A stretch of DNA of 11,836 nucleotides from Candidatus Iainarchaeum sp. (GCA_028702895.1 JAQVNZ010000026.1:1-11836); one strand, 5' to 3'; shown: positions 1-6,597, counted from the stretch's first letter. The notes: generated by a model from the sequence alone, not told the origin. Numbers and translations are program-made.

Positions 1-455
1 CAGGAGATACGGGATTAACTGGAAGAAAAATAATTATTGATACTTATGGTGGTAGAGGTAGGCATGGTGGAGGCGCATTTTCTGGTAAAGATCCTTCAAA
101 GGTAGATCGGAGTGCTGCTTATATTGCAAGATATATTGCAAAAAATATTGTTGGCTCAGGTTTAGCAGATATTTGTGAAGTACAATTAGCTTATTGTATT
201 GGTTATGCAGAACCACTTGGAGTATATGTTGATTGTAATGGGACAGAAAAAATTAGTTTAGAATTAATTGAAGGTTTAATAAGAAAGCATTTTCCTCTTA
301 AACCAGCAGAAATCATAAAATACTTGGATTTAAAAAAACCAATTTATCATAAAACAAGTGCTTATGGTCATTTTGGGAAATCTGATTTGCCATGGGAACA
401 ATTGGATAAAATAAATATTTTAAAAGAAGAAGTAAACAATTTAGCAAAGGAATAA
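1..455 (+). CDS. metK: S-adenosylmethionine synthetase, bacterial type (C-terminal 150 residues; 5' end outside window)
   Basis: Makes S-adenosylmethionine from methionine and ATP in the cytoplasm. The visible frame starts at base 3 (bases 1-2 are a split codon) and ends with TAA at 453-455. It opens with GDTGLTGRKI and carries the family signature GGGAFSGKDPSKVDRSAAY, the glycine-rich phosphate-binding loop of bacterial and eukaryotic MAT enzymes. It ends with the usual AYGHFG and PWE elements. The roughly 150 residues match the last 40% of a typical 380-400-residue enzyme, and nothing looks broken. Most archaea use a distinct archaeal-type MAT (PF01941), so a bacterial-type copy beside archaeal genes suggests old transfer or replacement. 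The methyltransferase at 6598 would use its product. The identity is very secure; the transfer idea is inference. Confidence 0.96.
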   Translation, partial: GDTGLTGRKIIIDTYGGRGRHGGGAFSGKDPSKVDRSAAYIARYIAKNIVGSGLADICEVQLAYCIGYAEPLGVYVDCNGTEKISLELIEGLIRKHFPLKPAEIIKYLDLKKPIYHKTSAYGHFGKSDLPWEQLDKINILKEEVNNLAKE

Positions 456-480
456 TTTCCTTTGCGATTTATATTTTTTT
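444..480 (+). terminator. Hairpin and T-run at the end of metK
   Basis: GCAAAGGAA (444-452) pairs perfectly with TTCCTTTGC (457-465) around a 4-base loop. The stem contains the last codons of metK, and the loop contains most of the stop codon. A run of seven T lies at 474-480. Archaeal termination depends mainly on the T-run, so the hairpin may instead protect the mRNA end. The structure is seen directly; its role as a terminator is inferred. Confidence 0.5.
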
Positions 481-563
481 AATTATTTTAATACTTTTAA
501 TAATTTTGATATTGTGATTACTATTAATTCAAGTAATTAATATTATAAAAACAAACAATATAA

Positions 564-571
564 CTTATAAA
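564..571 (+). promoter_or_regulatory. TATA-like box for corA
   Basis: The element CTTATAAA is centred about 26 bp before the corA ATG at 593. That spacing would start the transcript at or next to the ATG, giving a leaderless mRNA. No Shine-Dalgarno sequence lies before the ATG, which agrees with this reading. Confidence 0.5.
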
Positions 572-592
572 CAATTTTTACTTAATTTTATT

Positions 593-1534
593 ATGGAAAA
601 AATACTTCTCAAAAATACTTTTACCAATAATTTTGAAGAACAACAATCCTATTCAAAGGGTTGTTGGGTAAAAATTGTTAATCCTACTGAAGAAGAATTA
701 ACGGATATTTCAAAAAAATTTAATATTGAAAAAGAAGTTTTGGATGACGTGCTTGATGATGAAAGCGTAGCCTTAATTGAAAAAGAAATTGGCGATGGAT
801 ATATTCTAGTTATTTTAAGAGTCCCTTTTCTTTCAAATGCTGGTTTTGTCGTTACAATGCCTTTAGGAATTTTATTTTTAACAAAAAAAGATTTGATTAT
901 CACAATATCTAAAGTGGAAGATGAAGCGTCCAATAAATTATTTTCTAAACCTCCATTAAAATTTAGAACTGATAAAAAATCAATATTCTTTTCTACGTTA
1001 CTTAGAAAAATATTAAATCAATATATGCGACAATTAAATACAATTGAAAAAGAAATTAATGGGGTTGAAAAATCAATTAAAAATTCGCTCACAAATAAAG
1101 AAATCGTGGATTTATTATCTTTTCAAAAAACACTTGTTTATTTTAAAACATCCATGGTTGGAAACAAAAAAGTTGTAAGTAAAATCTCTCTTGGTAGAAT
1201 ATTTTCTATAGGTGAAGAAAACAAAGAATTACTTGAAGACGCATTAATAGATATTGATGAAGCTCAACAATTAATTTCAATTTATGGAGAAATAATAAAA
1301 AATACGATTGACGCATATTCTTCAATAGTTTCAAATAACTTAAATTTGATAATGAAATTTTTAGCATTAGTAACAATAGCTCTAAGTATTCCAACAAAGA
1401 TTTTTAGTTTATATGGCATGAATGTTCCTCTCCCAACACAAACAAACGATTTTACATTTATTTTATTAATAATTTTATCAGTAGCGTTTTCTGGATTAGC
1501 AATATTATTTTTTAAATTAAAAAAGTGGATGTAA
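593..1534 (+). CDS. corA: CorA-type magnesium/divalent cation channel
   Basis: A 313-residue CorA-family protein that would form a pentameric inner-membrane channel for Mg2+ (or Co2+/Ni2+/Zn2+ in relatives). Residues 1 to about 245 form the acidic, helical cytoplasmic funnel, including long charged helices around 135-245. Two membrane helices follow, about 251-270 and 287-306. They are joined by the signature YGMN at 274-277, the selectivity loop of the family, and the protein ends in a basic tail (KLKKWM). Length and order of parts are normal. The ATG at 593 has no Shine-Dalgarno but has a TATA box at leaderless distance. The gene is convergent with the glycosylase gene, with 10 bp between stops. 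Metal preference cannot be read from the sequence. Confidence 0.93.
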   Translation: MEKILLKNTFTNNFEEQQSYSKGCWVKIVNPTEEELTDISKKFNIEKEVLDDVLDDESVALIEKEIGDGYILVILRVPFLSNAGFVVTMPLGILFLTKKDLIITISKVEDEASNKLFSKPPLKFRTDKKSIFFSTLLRKILNQYMRQLNTIEKEINGVEKSIKNSLTNKEIVDLLSFQKTLVYFKTSMVGNKKVVSKISLGRIFSIGEENKELLEDALIDIDEAQQLISIYGEIIKNTIDAYSSIVSNNLNLIMKFLALVTIALSIPTKIFSLYGMNVPLPTQTNDFTFILLIILSVAFSGLAILFFKLKKWM

Positions 1535-1544
1535 TTATAATATA

Positions 1545-1985
1545 TTATATTTTTTCCCAATGTTCGATTGGTCCAGCAATAATATTAAATAAATTATTTG
1601 ATTCAATTTTATTATTTTTTGAAAATAATGTTTTGTTTTCCAAATATTTTTCAAAATTTCGTTCTTTTAATTTTTTTTGTAAATGATTAAATTCAAATTT
1701 TATTTGTTCCTTATTAATAATAATCTTTTCTTTAAAATCGGTTGTTTTAAATTTTGTTTTATTAAAATTAAAATTTCTTTTTAAGGATTCTAAATAAATT
1801 AATGACAAATAAAAGTCAATAGATTTTATAGGGTCTTGCGAGTTTTTGAATCTAATTAATTGTGGGTGATTTTTATAACCTTTAGTTTTTCCTTGTAAAA
1901 CATTTTTTGCAAGAAGAGTTTCTCTCCAAAGTGCAACAAGGCCAATGGAATCAAGATAAGTTAAATTAATGCTCCATAGTCGCAT
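1545..1985 (-). CDS. Pyrimidine-dimer DNA glycosylase homologue (PF03013, T4 endonuclease V family)
   Basis: A 146-residue protein matching the cellular branch of the T4 endonuclease V family, which removes UV-induced pyrimidine dimers by glycosylase/AP-lyase chemistry. The N-terminus MRLWSINLTYLD leads to LVALWRETLLA. There R21-E22 correspond to the Arg22-Glu23 pair of T4 endonuclease V, Glu23 being catalytic. The family block GKTKGYKNHPQLIRF follows, then a variable Lys-rich middle, and the typical end AGPIEHWEKI. The T4 enzyme uses the amino group of Thr2 after Met removal; here residue 2 is Arg, so the N-terminal chemistry is not guaranteed. The gene begins 13 bp after the FAD dehydrogenase stop, so the two are probably co-transcribed. 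Family assignment is firm; the exact lesion repaired is inferred. Confidence 0.82.
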   Translation of the reverse strand: MRLWSINLTYLDSIGLVALWRETLLAKNVLQGKTKGYKNHPQLIRFKNSQDPIKSIDFYLSLIYLESLKRNFNFNKTKFKTTDFKEKIIINKEQIKFEFNHLQKKLKERNFEKYLENKTLFSKNNKIESNNLFNIIAGPIEHWEKI

Positions 1986-1998
1986 AAAAACACGTTAA

Positions 1999-3345
1999 TT
2001 ATTTTTTTAAAATTCCTCTAGCTGCGATTACTCCAGTTATTGCAGCTCCTACAATATTGCCTGCAACACCAGCTCCATCTCCTGCTACAAAAAGGCCACT
2101 TATTCTTGTTTCTAAATCTTTATTTGTTTTAATTTTATTTGAACGAAATTTTACTTCAGGAGCATACAAAAATGTTGAATCTCCATTAAGACCGGGTAAT
2201 ATTTTATCTAACATTTCAATTCCTTCCATAATATTTTTTACAACTCTATATGGTAGTGACATTCCAATATCGCCAGGAACCGCTTCGTTAAGACTGGGCT
2301 GGATATGCGCTTTTTTTATTCTTTGAGGAGTGCTTCTTTGTCCTGCTTTTAAATCCTTTAATCTTTGAATAATTGGTTTTCCTGCTCCAATAAGGGTTGT
2401 TCCTTGTGCAATAAACGTAGCATAAGCTCTAGTGCTTTCAAGAGGTTTAGTTAATTTTACTTCTGTTACAAAAGCAAAATTGCTATTAGTAGAATCAATT
2501 GGGCCATTAAAATGATTTGAATGTCCATTAACACAAACAAAACCATCATATTCTTCTATGGCAACATGTCCTTTTGGACACGGGCAAAAAGTTCTTACAA
2601 CATCATCATATGTTGGAGTATACATTGAAAAAATTGTTTCATACATTTGTTCAGAATGTTTTGCTAATATTTCTGATGGAAACTCTACTCTTACTCCCAC
2701 TTCTACTTTATCAAATTCTTCAGGAATCTCATATTTTTGTGCTATTTCTTGCATCCATTTAGCATTATATCTACCAGGTGCACAAATAACATTTTTTGCA
2801 AAGAATTTTTTATTCAAAGCAATTACTCCTTTACAAATATTATTTTCAATAATCAAATCGTCTACATTTGTTTTAGATAATATTTCAATACCCAATTCTT
2901 TTAATTTATCTTCAAAATTTTGCATTATTTTTGGTAATCTATCACTACCAACATGAATGGTTTTTCTAACATATAACTGAATATTATTTTTTTTAGCATC
3001 ACTAACTAATTCATTTGTGATTTTTTCATCTTTTGGATAATATTCTTTTGGAACACCAAAATCTAAAAATATTTTTTCACAATAACTAATTAATTCTAAA
3101 TATTCTTGTTTAGAATAAAGATGAAACATTTTTTCATGACTTAAAACAGGAGTAAAATGTAATTTTCCATCAGAAAATGTTCCAGCTCCACCAAAACCAG
3201 TCATAACCTCGGTTTTTAGTCGATCGTGCATTAAGTTGCCTTTTTCAATAAGTAAAATTTTTAATTTAGAATTAGTTTTTGCTAGTTCAAGTGCTGCAAA
3301 AATTCCAGCTGGCCCTGCTCCAATAATTATTACATCGTGAATAAT
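1999..3345 (-). CDS. FAD-dependent dehydrogenase (COG2509-like); non-ATG start or 5' frameshift
   Basis: A Rossmann-fold flavoprotein of uncharacterised dehydrogenase group COG2509. The first ATG in frame (3231) would remove the FAD site. The same frame runs open upstream and encodes HDVIIIGAGPAGIFAALELA followed by LLIEKG, the dinucleotide-binding GxGxxG and its closing acidic residue. The true start must therefore be near 3342-3345, where the in-frame codons are ATT ATT CAC. No ATG, GTG or TTG exists in frame between there and the stop at 3379-3381. An ATG at 3347-3349 is one base out of frame. Further on are GFGGAGTFSDGK (near the 3231 ATG) and the C-terminal FAD motif GLFVAGDGAGVAGNIVGAA. 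The length is about 448 residues from 3345. The substrate is unknown. The glycosylase gene follows by 13 bp. Confidence 0.85.
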   Translation of the reverse strand: MIHDVIIIGAGPAGIFAALELAKTNSKLKILLIEKGNLMHDRLKTEVMTGFGGAGTFSDGKLHFTPVLSHEKMFHLYSKQEYLELISYCEKIFLDFGVPKEYYPKDEKITNELVSDAKKNNIQLYVRKTIHVGSDRLPKIMQNFEDKLKELGIEILSKTNVDDLIIENNICKGVIALNKKFFAKNVICAPGRYNAKWMQEIAQKYEIPEEFDKVEVGVRVEFPSEILAKHSEQMYETIFSMYTPTYDDVVRTFCPCPKGHVAIEEYDGFVCVNGHSNHFNGPIDSTNSNFAFVTEVKLTKPLESTRAYATFIAQGTTLIGAGKPIIQRLKDLKAGQRSTPQRIKKAHIQPSLNEAVPGDIGMSLPYRVVKNIMEGIEMLDKILPGLNGDSTFLYAPEVKFRSNKIKTNKDLETRISGLFVAGDGAGVAGNIVGAAITGVIAARGILKK

Positions 3346-3375
3346 ACATCCCTTTAGATTGTATTCTAATAAACT

Positions 3376-3383
3376 TATTTAAA
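3376..3383 (-). promoter_or_regulatory. TATA-like box for the FAD dehydrogenase gene
   Basis: Read on the minus strand the element is TTTAAATA. A start about 26 bp downstream would fall near 3354. That leaves only 5-12 bases before the out-of-frame ATG (3349) and the in-frame ATT codons (3345, 3342), so it supports translation starting there rather than at 3231. Confidence 0.4.
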
Positions 3384-3415
3384 TCTTACTTGTTCTAAAA
3401 TAAGTTTTGATTGTG

Positions 3416-4264
3416 CTAATTGGTATTAATTAGATAGTATTGGCCTGGAATTATAACAATTGCGCCAATCATTATAATAATTATTTTTGTTAAAGGATCT
3501 CCAAAAAACCATAGTAAAATTAAAAAAAAAGCAATTAATATTATTGAAACATAAATAAATCCTTTTGATATATTTTTTTCTAATGCGAATAATGCTGAAA
3601 AAATAATTGATAAAATTATTACTCCTGTAAATGTAAAAAATAAAAAATCAAGAATTGGGTATAAATCACTTATCAAAGGGTTTCCTTCTAATAAAATTAA
3701 AATTGTAATTATTATCATAAATAATAGTAATAATAATGCAATCAAATCTAATCCAATTATTATTTTTTTAAATAATGGCTTGTTTTTATTAATTTCTTTT
3801 TTTATAAAAGGATTTGTTGGGTTATCTTTAACTATAATTGGTTTTTTTTCAATGGGTTTAACTTTCTCGTTAATAATAATTTCTTTTTTTGTAGTAATGG
3901 TTTTTGATATTTCTTTAGCTTTTCTACTTTCTTTTATAGAATTAATTTTTTTTAAGATTTTTTCTTTTAATACGGGTAAATCTTCAGGGTATAGATATAC
4001 ACAATTTACTCCGCTTTCTTCGTATGCGCCCACCTTTTCCATGAATCTAGCGCGTTCTCTTTTTTCTAAAGCTTTATTTTTTTTATTATCCCATCCACCA
4101 AAATATTCTATTACTAAACTATATTCTTCTAAATAAAAATCAGGGACTCTGAATTTTTTAGTATCCTTTTTTAAATTTTTTAATTTTTTCTTTCTATCAA
4201 ATTTAACTTTTAATTCAGTTAGAATTTTTTCAATTTCTTTTTCACCGTTAATCTTTTTTTCCAT
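3416..4264 (-). CDS. Nuclease-like domain fused to a four-helix membrane domain
   Basis: Not a named family that I recognise. Counting from the ATG, residues 1 to about 107 resemble small restriction-endonuclease-fold (PD-(D/E)xK or Vsr/DUF559-like) domains: a leading helix, then RVPDFYLEEYSLVIEYFGGW with candidate catalytic D42 and E53. A charged helix and CVYLYPEDL follow, the closing strand of such domains. The usual ExK lysine is absent (EYF instead), so activity is uncertain. A Lys/Glu/Ile-rich linker (about 108-165) leads to four hydrophobic segments at about 168-193, 203-228, 235-254 and 258-274. The ATG at 4264 is preferred over the in-frame GTG at 4273 because that GTG lies inside a GTGATT ribosome binding site. 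It lies 107 bp after the antiporter stop and 70 bp before the FAD gene start. Function unknown. Confidence 0.75.
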   Translation of the reverse strand: MEKKINGEKEIEKILTELKVKFDRKKKLKNLKKDTKKFRVPDFYLEEYSLVIEYFGGWDNKKNKALEKRERARFMEKVGAYEESGVNCVYLYPEDLPVLKEKILKKINSIKESRKAKEISKTITTKKEIIINEKVKPIEKKPIIVKDNPTNPFIKKEINKNKPLFKKIIIGLDLIALLLLLFMIIITILILLEGNPLISDLYPILDFLFFTFTGVIILSIIFSALFALEKNISKGFIYVSIILIAFFLILLWFFGDPLTKIIIIMIGAIVIIPGQYYLINTN

Positions 4265-4267
4265 ATT

Positions 4268-4273
4268 AATCAC
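4268..4273 (-). promoter_or_regulatory. Ribosome binding site that decides the start of the nuclease-membrane gene
   Basis: GTGATT on the minus strand is complementary to the archaeal 16S 3' end and lies 3 bases before the ATG at 4264. The same GTG could be read as an in-frame start at 4273, but its place in this motif argues against that. Confidence 0.55.
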
Positions 4274-4371
4274 TTTAACATATAGTTTATTCTTTTATTG
4301 ATTATTATTCTTTTGGTTAACATATTTTTCTAATTTAATTATATTTTTTCTTTAAATCATATTTTTGTTAA

Positions 4372-5706
4372 CTAATTTTTTTTATTTTTTAATAAATCTG
4401 CTTTTATTTCTTTTAATATATTTTCTTTTTCATTTGTTTTAATTACAGTAGGGTTTTCTTTTTCTGTTATAAATATTCCTATTGTTGTAAGTATATTTGT
4501 ACCAAATATTACTAAAAAAGAAATTGCAGTTATTTGACTAATAACTGTTAAACTAAATACTTCTGGAGCAATTTTATCTAGCCCCATTGTTATAGGTATT
4601 GAAACTAATACCGCTGCTGCTAATCCTCTTGCACTCATAAAAGAAATTAATTTTTGGTCTTTTGTAAAAATGGGAATAAATTTTTTTAACATTGTTGAAA
4701 TGATTTGTCTTGAAACAAATATTGCGCCTATAATGCTTATTGAAATAACAATTACGGGTAATGTTAAATAATCTAATTTGAATAATATTCCTAAATAAAC
4801 AAAGAAAAATGTTTTTACTAAAAAAGAAATTTCTCCTTGGAAATTTTTAACATTTGTGTCGATAGTTCGTCTAGTTATTTTTAGCATACTAGTTACATCT
4901 TCACTATTCCCTAGGACTATTCCAAATATTAATGCCGCAATAGCTCCATTTCCGCCAATCATTTGAACAGTAGAATACAAAAACAATAATGCTGATAAAG
5001 TAATTAGATATTCGTATTTTTTTCCTTGTAAAAAACTCACTATTTTTAACCAAACAATTCCAACACAAAAACCAATTACTGCAGCAATACTAAAATTTGC
5101 CATTATTCCACCAGCAACTGCTTCAACTGTAACCGAACCTAGTAAAAAAATTTCTGCAACAGCAACTGCTGTAATAATACATAAAGCATCAGTTAGTGCG
5201 GATTCTAAACTTAAAAGAGTTTTTGTTTCTTCATGTGCAGAAGTGTTTTTTACAACAGGAACAATTACGGCTGAACTAGTGCCGCCTAAAATTGATCCAA
5301 TAAAAATTGCTAATAATAAATTAAATTCAAATAAACCAAGTTGTCCAAATAACCACAATATTCCAATAGTCATTATTAAACCAGTTAAAAAAATAGCAAT
5401 AGTAAAAACAATTGAAACGGGTAATGCTTTTATTGTTTTAAAAAAATTAAGTTGCATTCCTCCTTCAAAAAGAATCATTATTAATGCAAAACTAGCAAAA
5501 AATGGTAAAAATGCTTGAAAAGCATTTAATTGTGAAGGGCTAATTAACAAGAAACCAATTTCTTTTGAAATTGGCCCAATAATTAAACCAAGAGTAAGTA
5601 ATATAATTATCTCTGAAATTTTGGTTTTTTGGAATATGATTAAACCTAAATAACCAACGAGTATAATGAATGCTATTAATAAAAATGCGAATTCAACACT
5701 AATCAT
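4372..5706 (-). CDS. Cation/proton antiporter (PF00999, NhaP-like)
   Basis: A 444-residue, strongly hydrophobic membrane protein with about 12-13 helices. It would exchange Na+ or K+ for H+ across the cytoplasmic membrane. Family marks are LFEGG at 79-83, the unwound-helix segment GGTSSAVIVP at 141-150, the acidic ion-site helix ESALTDALCI at 168-177 and SARGLAAAVLV near 358-368. It has a short, charged cytoplasmic tail and no RCK/TrkA nucleotide-binding domain. In CPA1 relatives the ion site reads Asn-Asp and in electrogenic CPA2 members Asp-Asp; here it is Thr172-Asp173. The TDP of the first motif is TSS. Stoichiometry and ion preference are therefore uncertain. The ATG at 5706 is supported by GTGATT just upstream. 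It lies 110 bp after the CoA-binding gene. Confidence 0.88.
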   Translation of the reverse strand: MISVEFAFLLIAFIILVGYLGLIIFQKTKISEIIILLTLGLIIGPISKEIGFLLISPSQLNAFQAFLPFFASFALIMILFEGGMQLNFFKTIKALPVSIVFTIAIFLTGLIMTIGILWLFGQLGLFEFNLLLAIFIGSILGGTSSAVIVPVVKNTSAHEETKTLLSLESALTDALCIITAVAVAEIFLLGSVTVEAVAGGIMANFSIAAVIGFCVGIVWLKIVSFLQGKKYEYLITLSALLFLYSTVQMIGGNGAIAALIFGIVLGNSEDVTSMLKITRRTIDTNVKNFQGEISFLVKTFFFVYLGILFKLDYLTLPVIVISISIIGAIFVSRQIISTMLKKFIPIFTKDQKLISFMSARGLAAAVLVSIPITMGLDKIAPEVFSLTVISQITAISFLVIFGTNILTTIGIFITEKENPTVIKTNEKENILKEIKADLLKNKKN

Positions 5707-5708
5707 TT

Positions 5709-5714
5709 AATCAC
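5709..5714 (-). promoter_or_regulatory. Ribosome binding site for the antiporter gene
   Basis: GTGATT on the minus strand ends 2 bases before the ATG at 5706. The same motif stands before the next gene on this strand (4268-4273), and a fuller form precedes the phosphorylase gene. Confidence 0.5.
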
Positions 5715-5729
5715 TATAAATTATTATTT

Positions 5730-5744
5730 ATTATAAATATTTGT
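5730..5744 (-). promoter_or_regulatory. TATA-like region for the antiporter gene
   Basis: The minus strand reads AAATATTTATAAT here, 27-34 bp before the ATG. A start 25-26 bp downstream would give a transcript with a leader of a few bases, barely holding the GTGATT motif. The region is so AT-rich that the exact box cannot be fixed. Confidence 0.35.
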
Positions 5745-5816
5745 TTACTACTAATTATTGTTATTGTGTTTTAAAAATCTATCTTACTCTTAATTTTTTT
5801 TAAATTTAATTTATTT

Positions 5817-6188
5817 TTAAGCAAGTTTATTTTTTTTTAGTTTTTCAACCATAATACATTTTTGTTCTGAAAACAAAATATTATATTTTTTACAATAATT
5901 AATGGATTCTAAATTTTCGCTTCCCGGTTGAAACCAAATAAATGGGATATTCTCTTTATTAATTTCTTTTAATACTTTTAAAGTAACTTCTGGTTGAGTT
6001 ATAAATAAAATAGTATCAATTTTTTGTGTTATTTCATTTACATTAAAAAAAACTTTTTCTCCAAGAATTTCTTTTTCAAAAGGATTTATTGGAATTACTT
6101 TTTCATTAAGTTCTTTTAAAAATTTCATTACTTTATAACCATATTTTTGTGTATTTTTTGAAGCTCCGATAATAGCATATGTTTTCAT
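5817..6188 (-). CDS. CoA-binding domain protein (COG1832/PF13380, YccU-like)
   Basis: A 123-residue single-domain Rossmann-fold protein of the family related to the CoA-binding part of succinyl-CoA synthetase. The start MKTYAIIGASKNTQKYGYKV is the characteristic first strand, glycine loop and helix. KVIPINPFEKEILGEKVF is the usual second strand with its Asn-Pro, then FITQPEVTLKVL and FIWFQPGSEN, and the protein ends IMVE plus a basic tail. Length is normal for the family. The ligand is presumed to be CoA or acyl-CoA; no enzymatic role is established. Its ATG is 4 bases after the regulator stop, and that TGA forms part of the TGATT ribosome binding site, so the two are co-transcribed and translationally close. 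Confidence 0.85.
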   Translation of the reverse strand: MKTYAIIGASKNTQKYGYKVMKFLKELNEKVIPINPFEKEILGEKVFFNVNEITQKIDTILFITQPEVTLKVLKEINKENIPFIWFQPGSENLESINYCKKYNILFSEQKCIMVEKLKKNKLA

Positions 6189-6192
6189 TTAA

Positions 6193-6546
6193 TCAATTCT
6201 CAAAAATATTTTCTAATTGTTTTTCAGCAACTATTTTCCAATCTTCTATTATTTTTTTAATCATTTCTTGTAATTTTTCTTTTTCGTTTATACTATAAAC
6301 AAAATTATATCCTCCAGTATTAAGATTTATTTGTCGCCTTAAAACTATTTTTTTATCTAATAATAATGTAATAGATTTTTGTATGGTTGTTCTGTCTAAT
6401 TTTATTTCTTTTGCAATATTGTTTCCTGAAATTCCTTTTTTTTCTTTTAATAATAATAAAAATATTTTTAATTCAGTTTTTTTTAAACCAAAAACACATT
6501 TTATTAGCTCTTTAGTACTTATTTGGTTGCATTGTAGGTTTACCAT
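6193..6546 (-). CDS. Winged-helix transcription regulator, TrmB/MarR-like
   Basis: A 117-residue DNA-binding protein with no ligand domain. After an N-terminal stretch with two cysteines (C6 and C17) comes VFGLKKTELKIFLLLL. A helix-turn-helix follows at about 34-62: GISGNNIAKEI, then recognition helix LDRTTIQKSITLLLDKKIV. The wing is RRQINLNTGGYNFVYSI. The C-terminal helix could dimerise. The GGYxxVY wing resembles a family of small archaeal TrmB-like regulators. It heads an operon with the CoA-binding protein and lies divergent to the methyltransferase, 51 bp away. That spacer holds a central TATA box flanked by an inverted repeat, so autoregulation is plausible. The signal sensed is unknown; the cysteine pair hints at redox or metal, which is only inference. 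Confidence 0.8.
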   Translation of the reverse strand: MVNLQCNQISTKELIKCVFGLKKTELKIFLLLLKEKKGISGNNIAKEIKLDRTTIQKSITLLLDKKIVLRRQINLNTGGYNFVYSINEKEKLQEMIKKIIEDWKIVAEKQLENIFEN

Positions 6547-6547
6547 A

Positions 6548-6591
6548 TTAGTATCATTACAAGAAACTATTTATATCTTTTCTAATACTAA
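6548..6591. promoter_or_regulatory. Inverted repeat flanking the divergent promoter (candidate operator)
   Basis: TTAGTAT (6548-6554) and ATACTAA (6585-6591) are perfect reverse complements. They lie on either side of the shared TATA box, next to the regulator start and the methyltransferase start. This is a natural layout for a dimeric winged-helix repressor blocking both directions. Seven bases in AT-rich DNA can match by chance. Confidence 0.35.
6569..6576. promoter_or_regulatory. Shared divergent TATA box between regulator and methyltransferase genes
   Basis: ATTTATAT on the plus strand (ATATAAAT on the minus) is centred near 6572, 25-26 bp from the ATG at 6598 and 26 bp from the ATG at 6546. 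Each start codon therefore sits at the usual archaeal initiation distance, so one element may serve both directions with leaderless transcripts. The AAGAAAC before it on the plus strand fits a BRE-like purine-rich element. Confidence 0.6.
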
Positions 6592-6597
6592 ATTTTT

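Noticed and set aside
649..933. Open frame of 94 codons on the minus strand inside corA
   Set aside because: It is antisense to the well-conserved CorA gene, Ser/Thr-rich as expected for a shadow frame, and has no promoter or family match.
1282..1560. Open frame of 92 codons on the minus strand over the end of corA
   Set aside because: It covers the CorA membrane helices in antisense and the stop region of the glycosylase gene; hydrophobicity comes from the complementary strand.
2558..2956. Open frame of 132 codons on the plus strand within the FAD dehydrogenase gene
   Set aside because: Antisense to a conserved flavoprotein; composition is typical of a complementary frame and no motif is visible.
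4315..4372. Repeated GTTAAC and ATATTTTT words between the antiporter and nuclease-membrane genes
   Set aside because: Short A/T-rich words repeat by chance at this base composition and form no consistent array.
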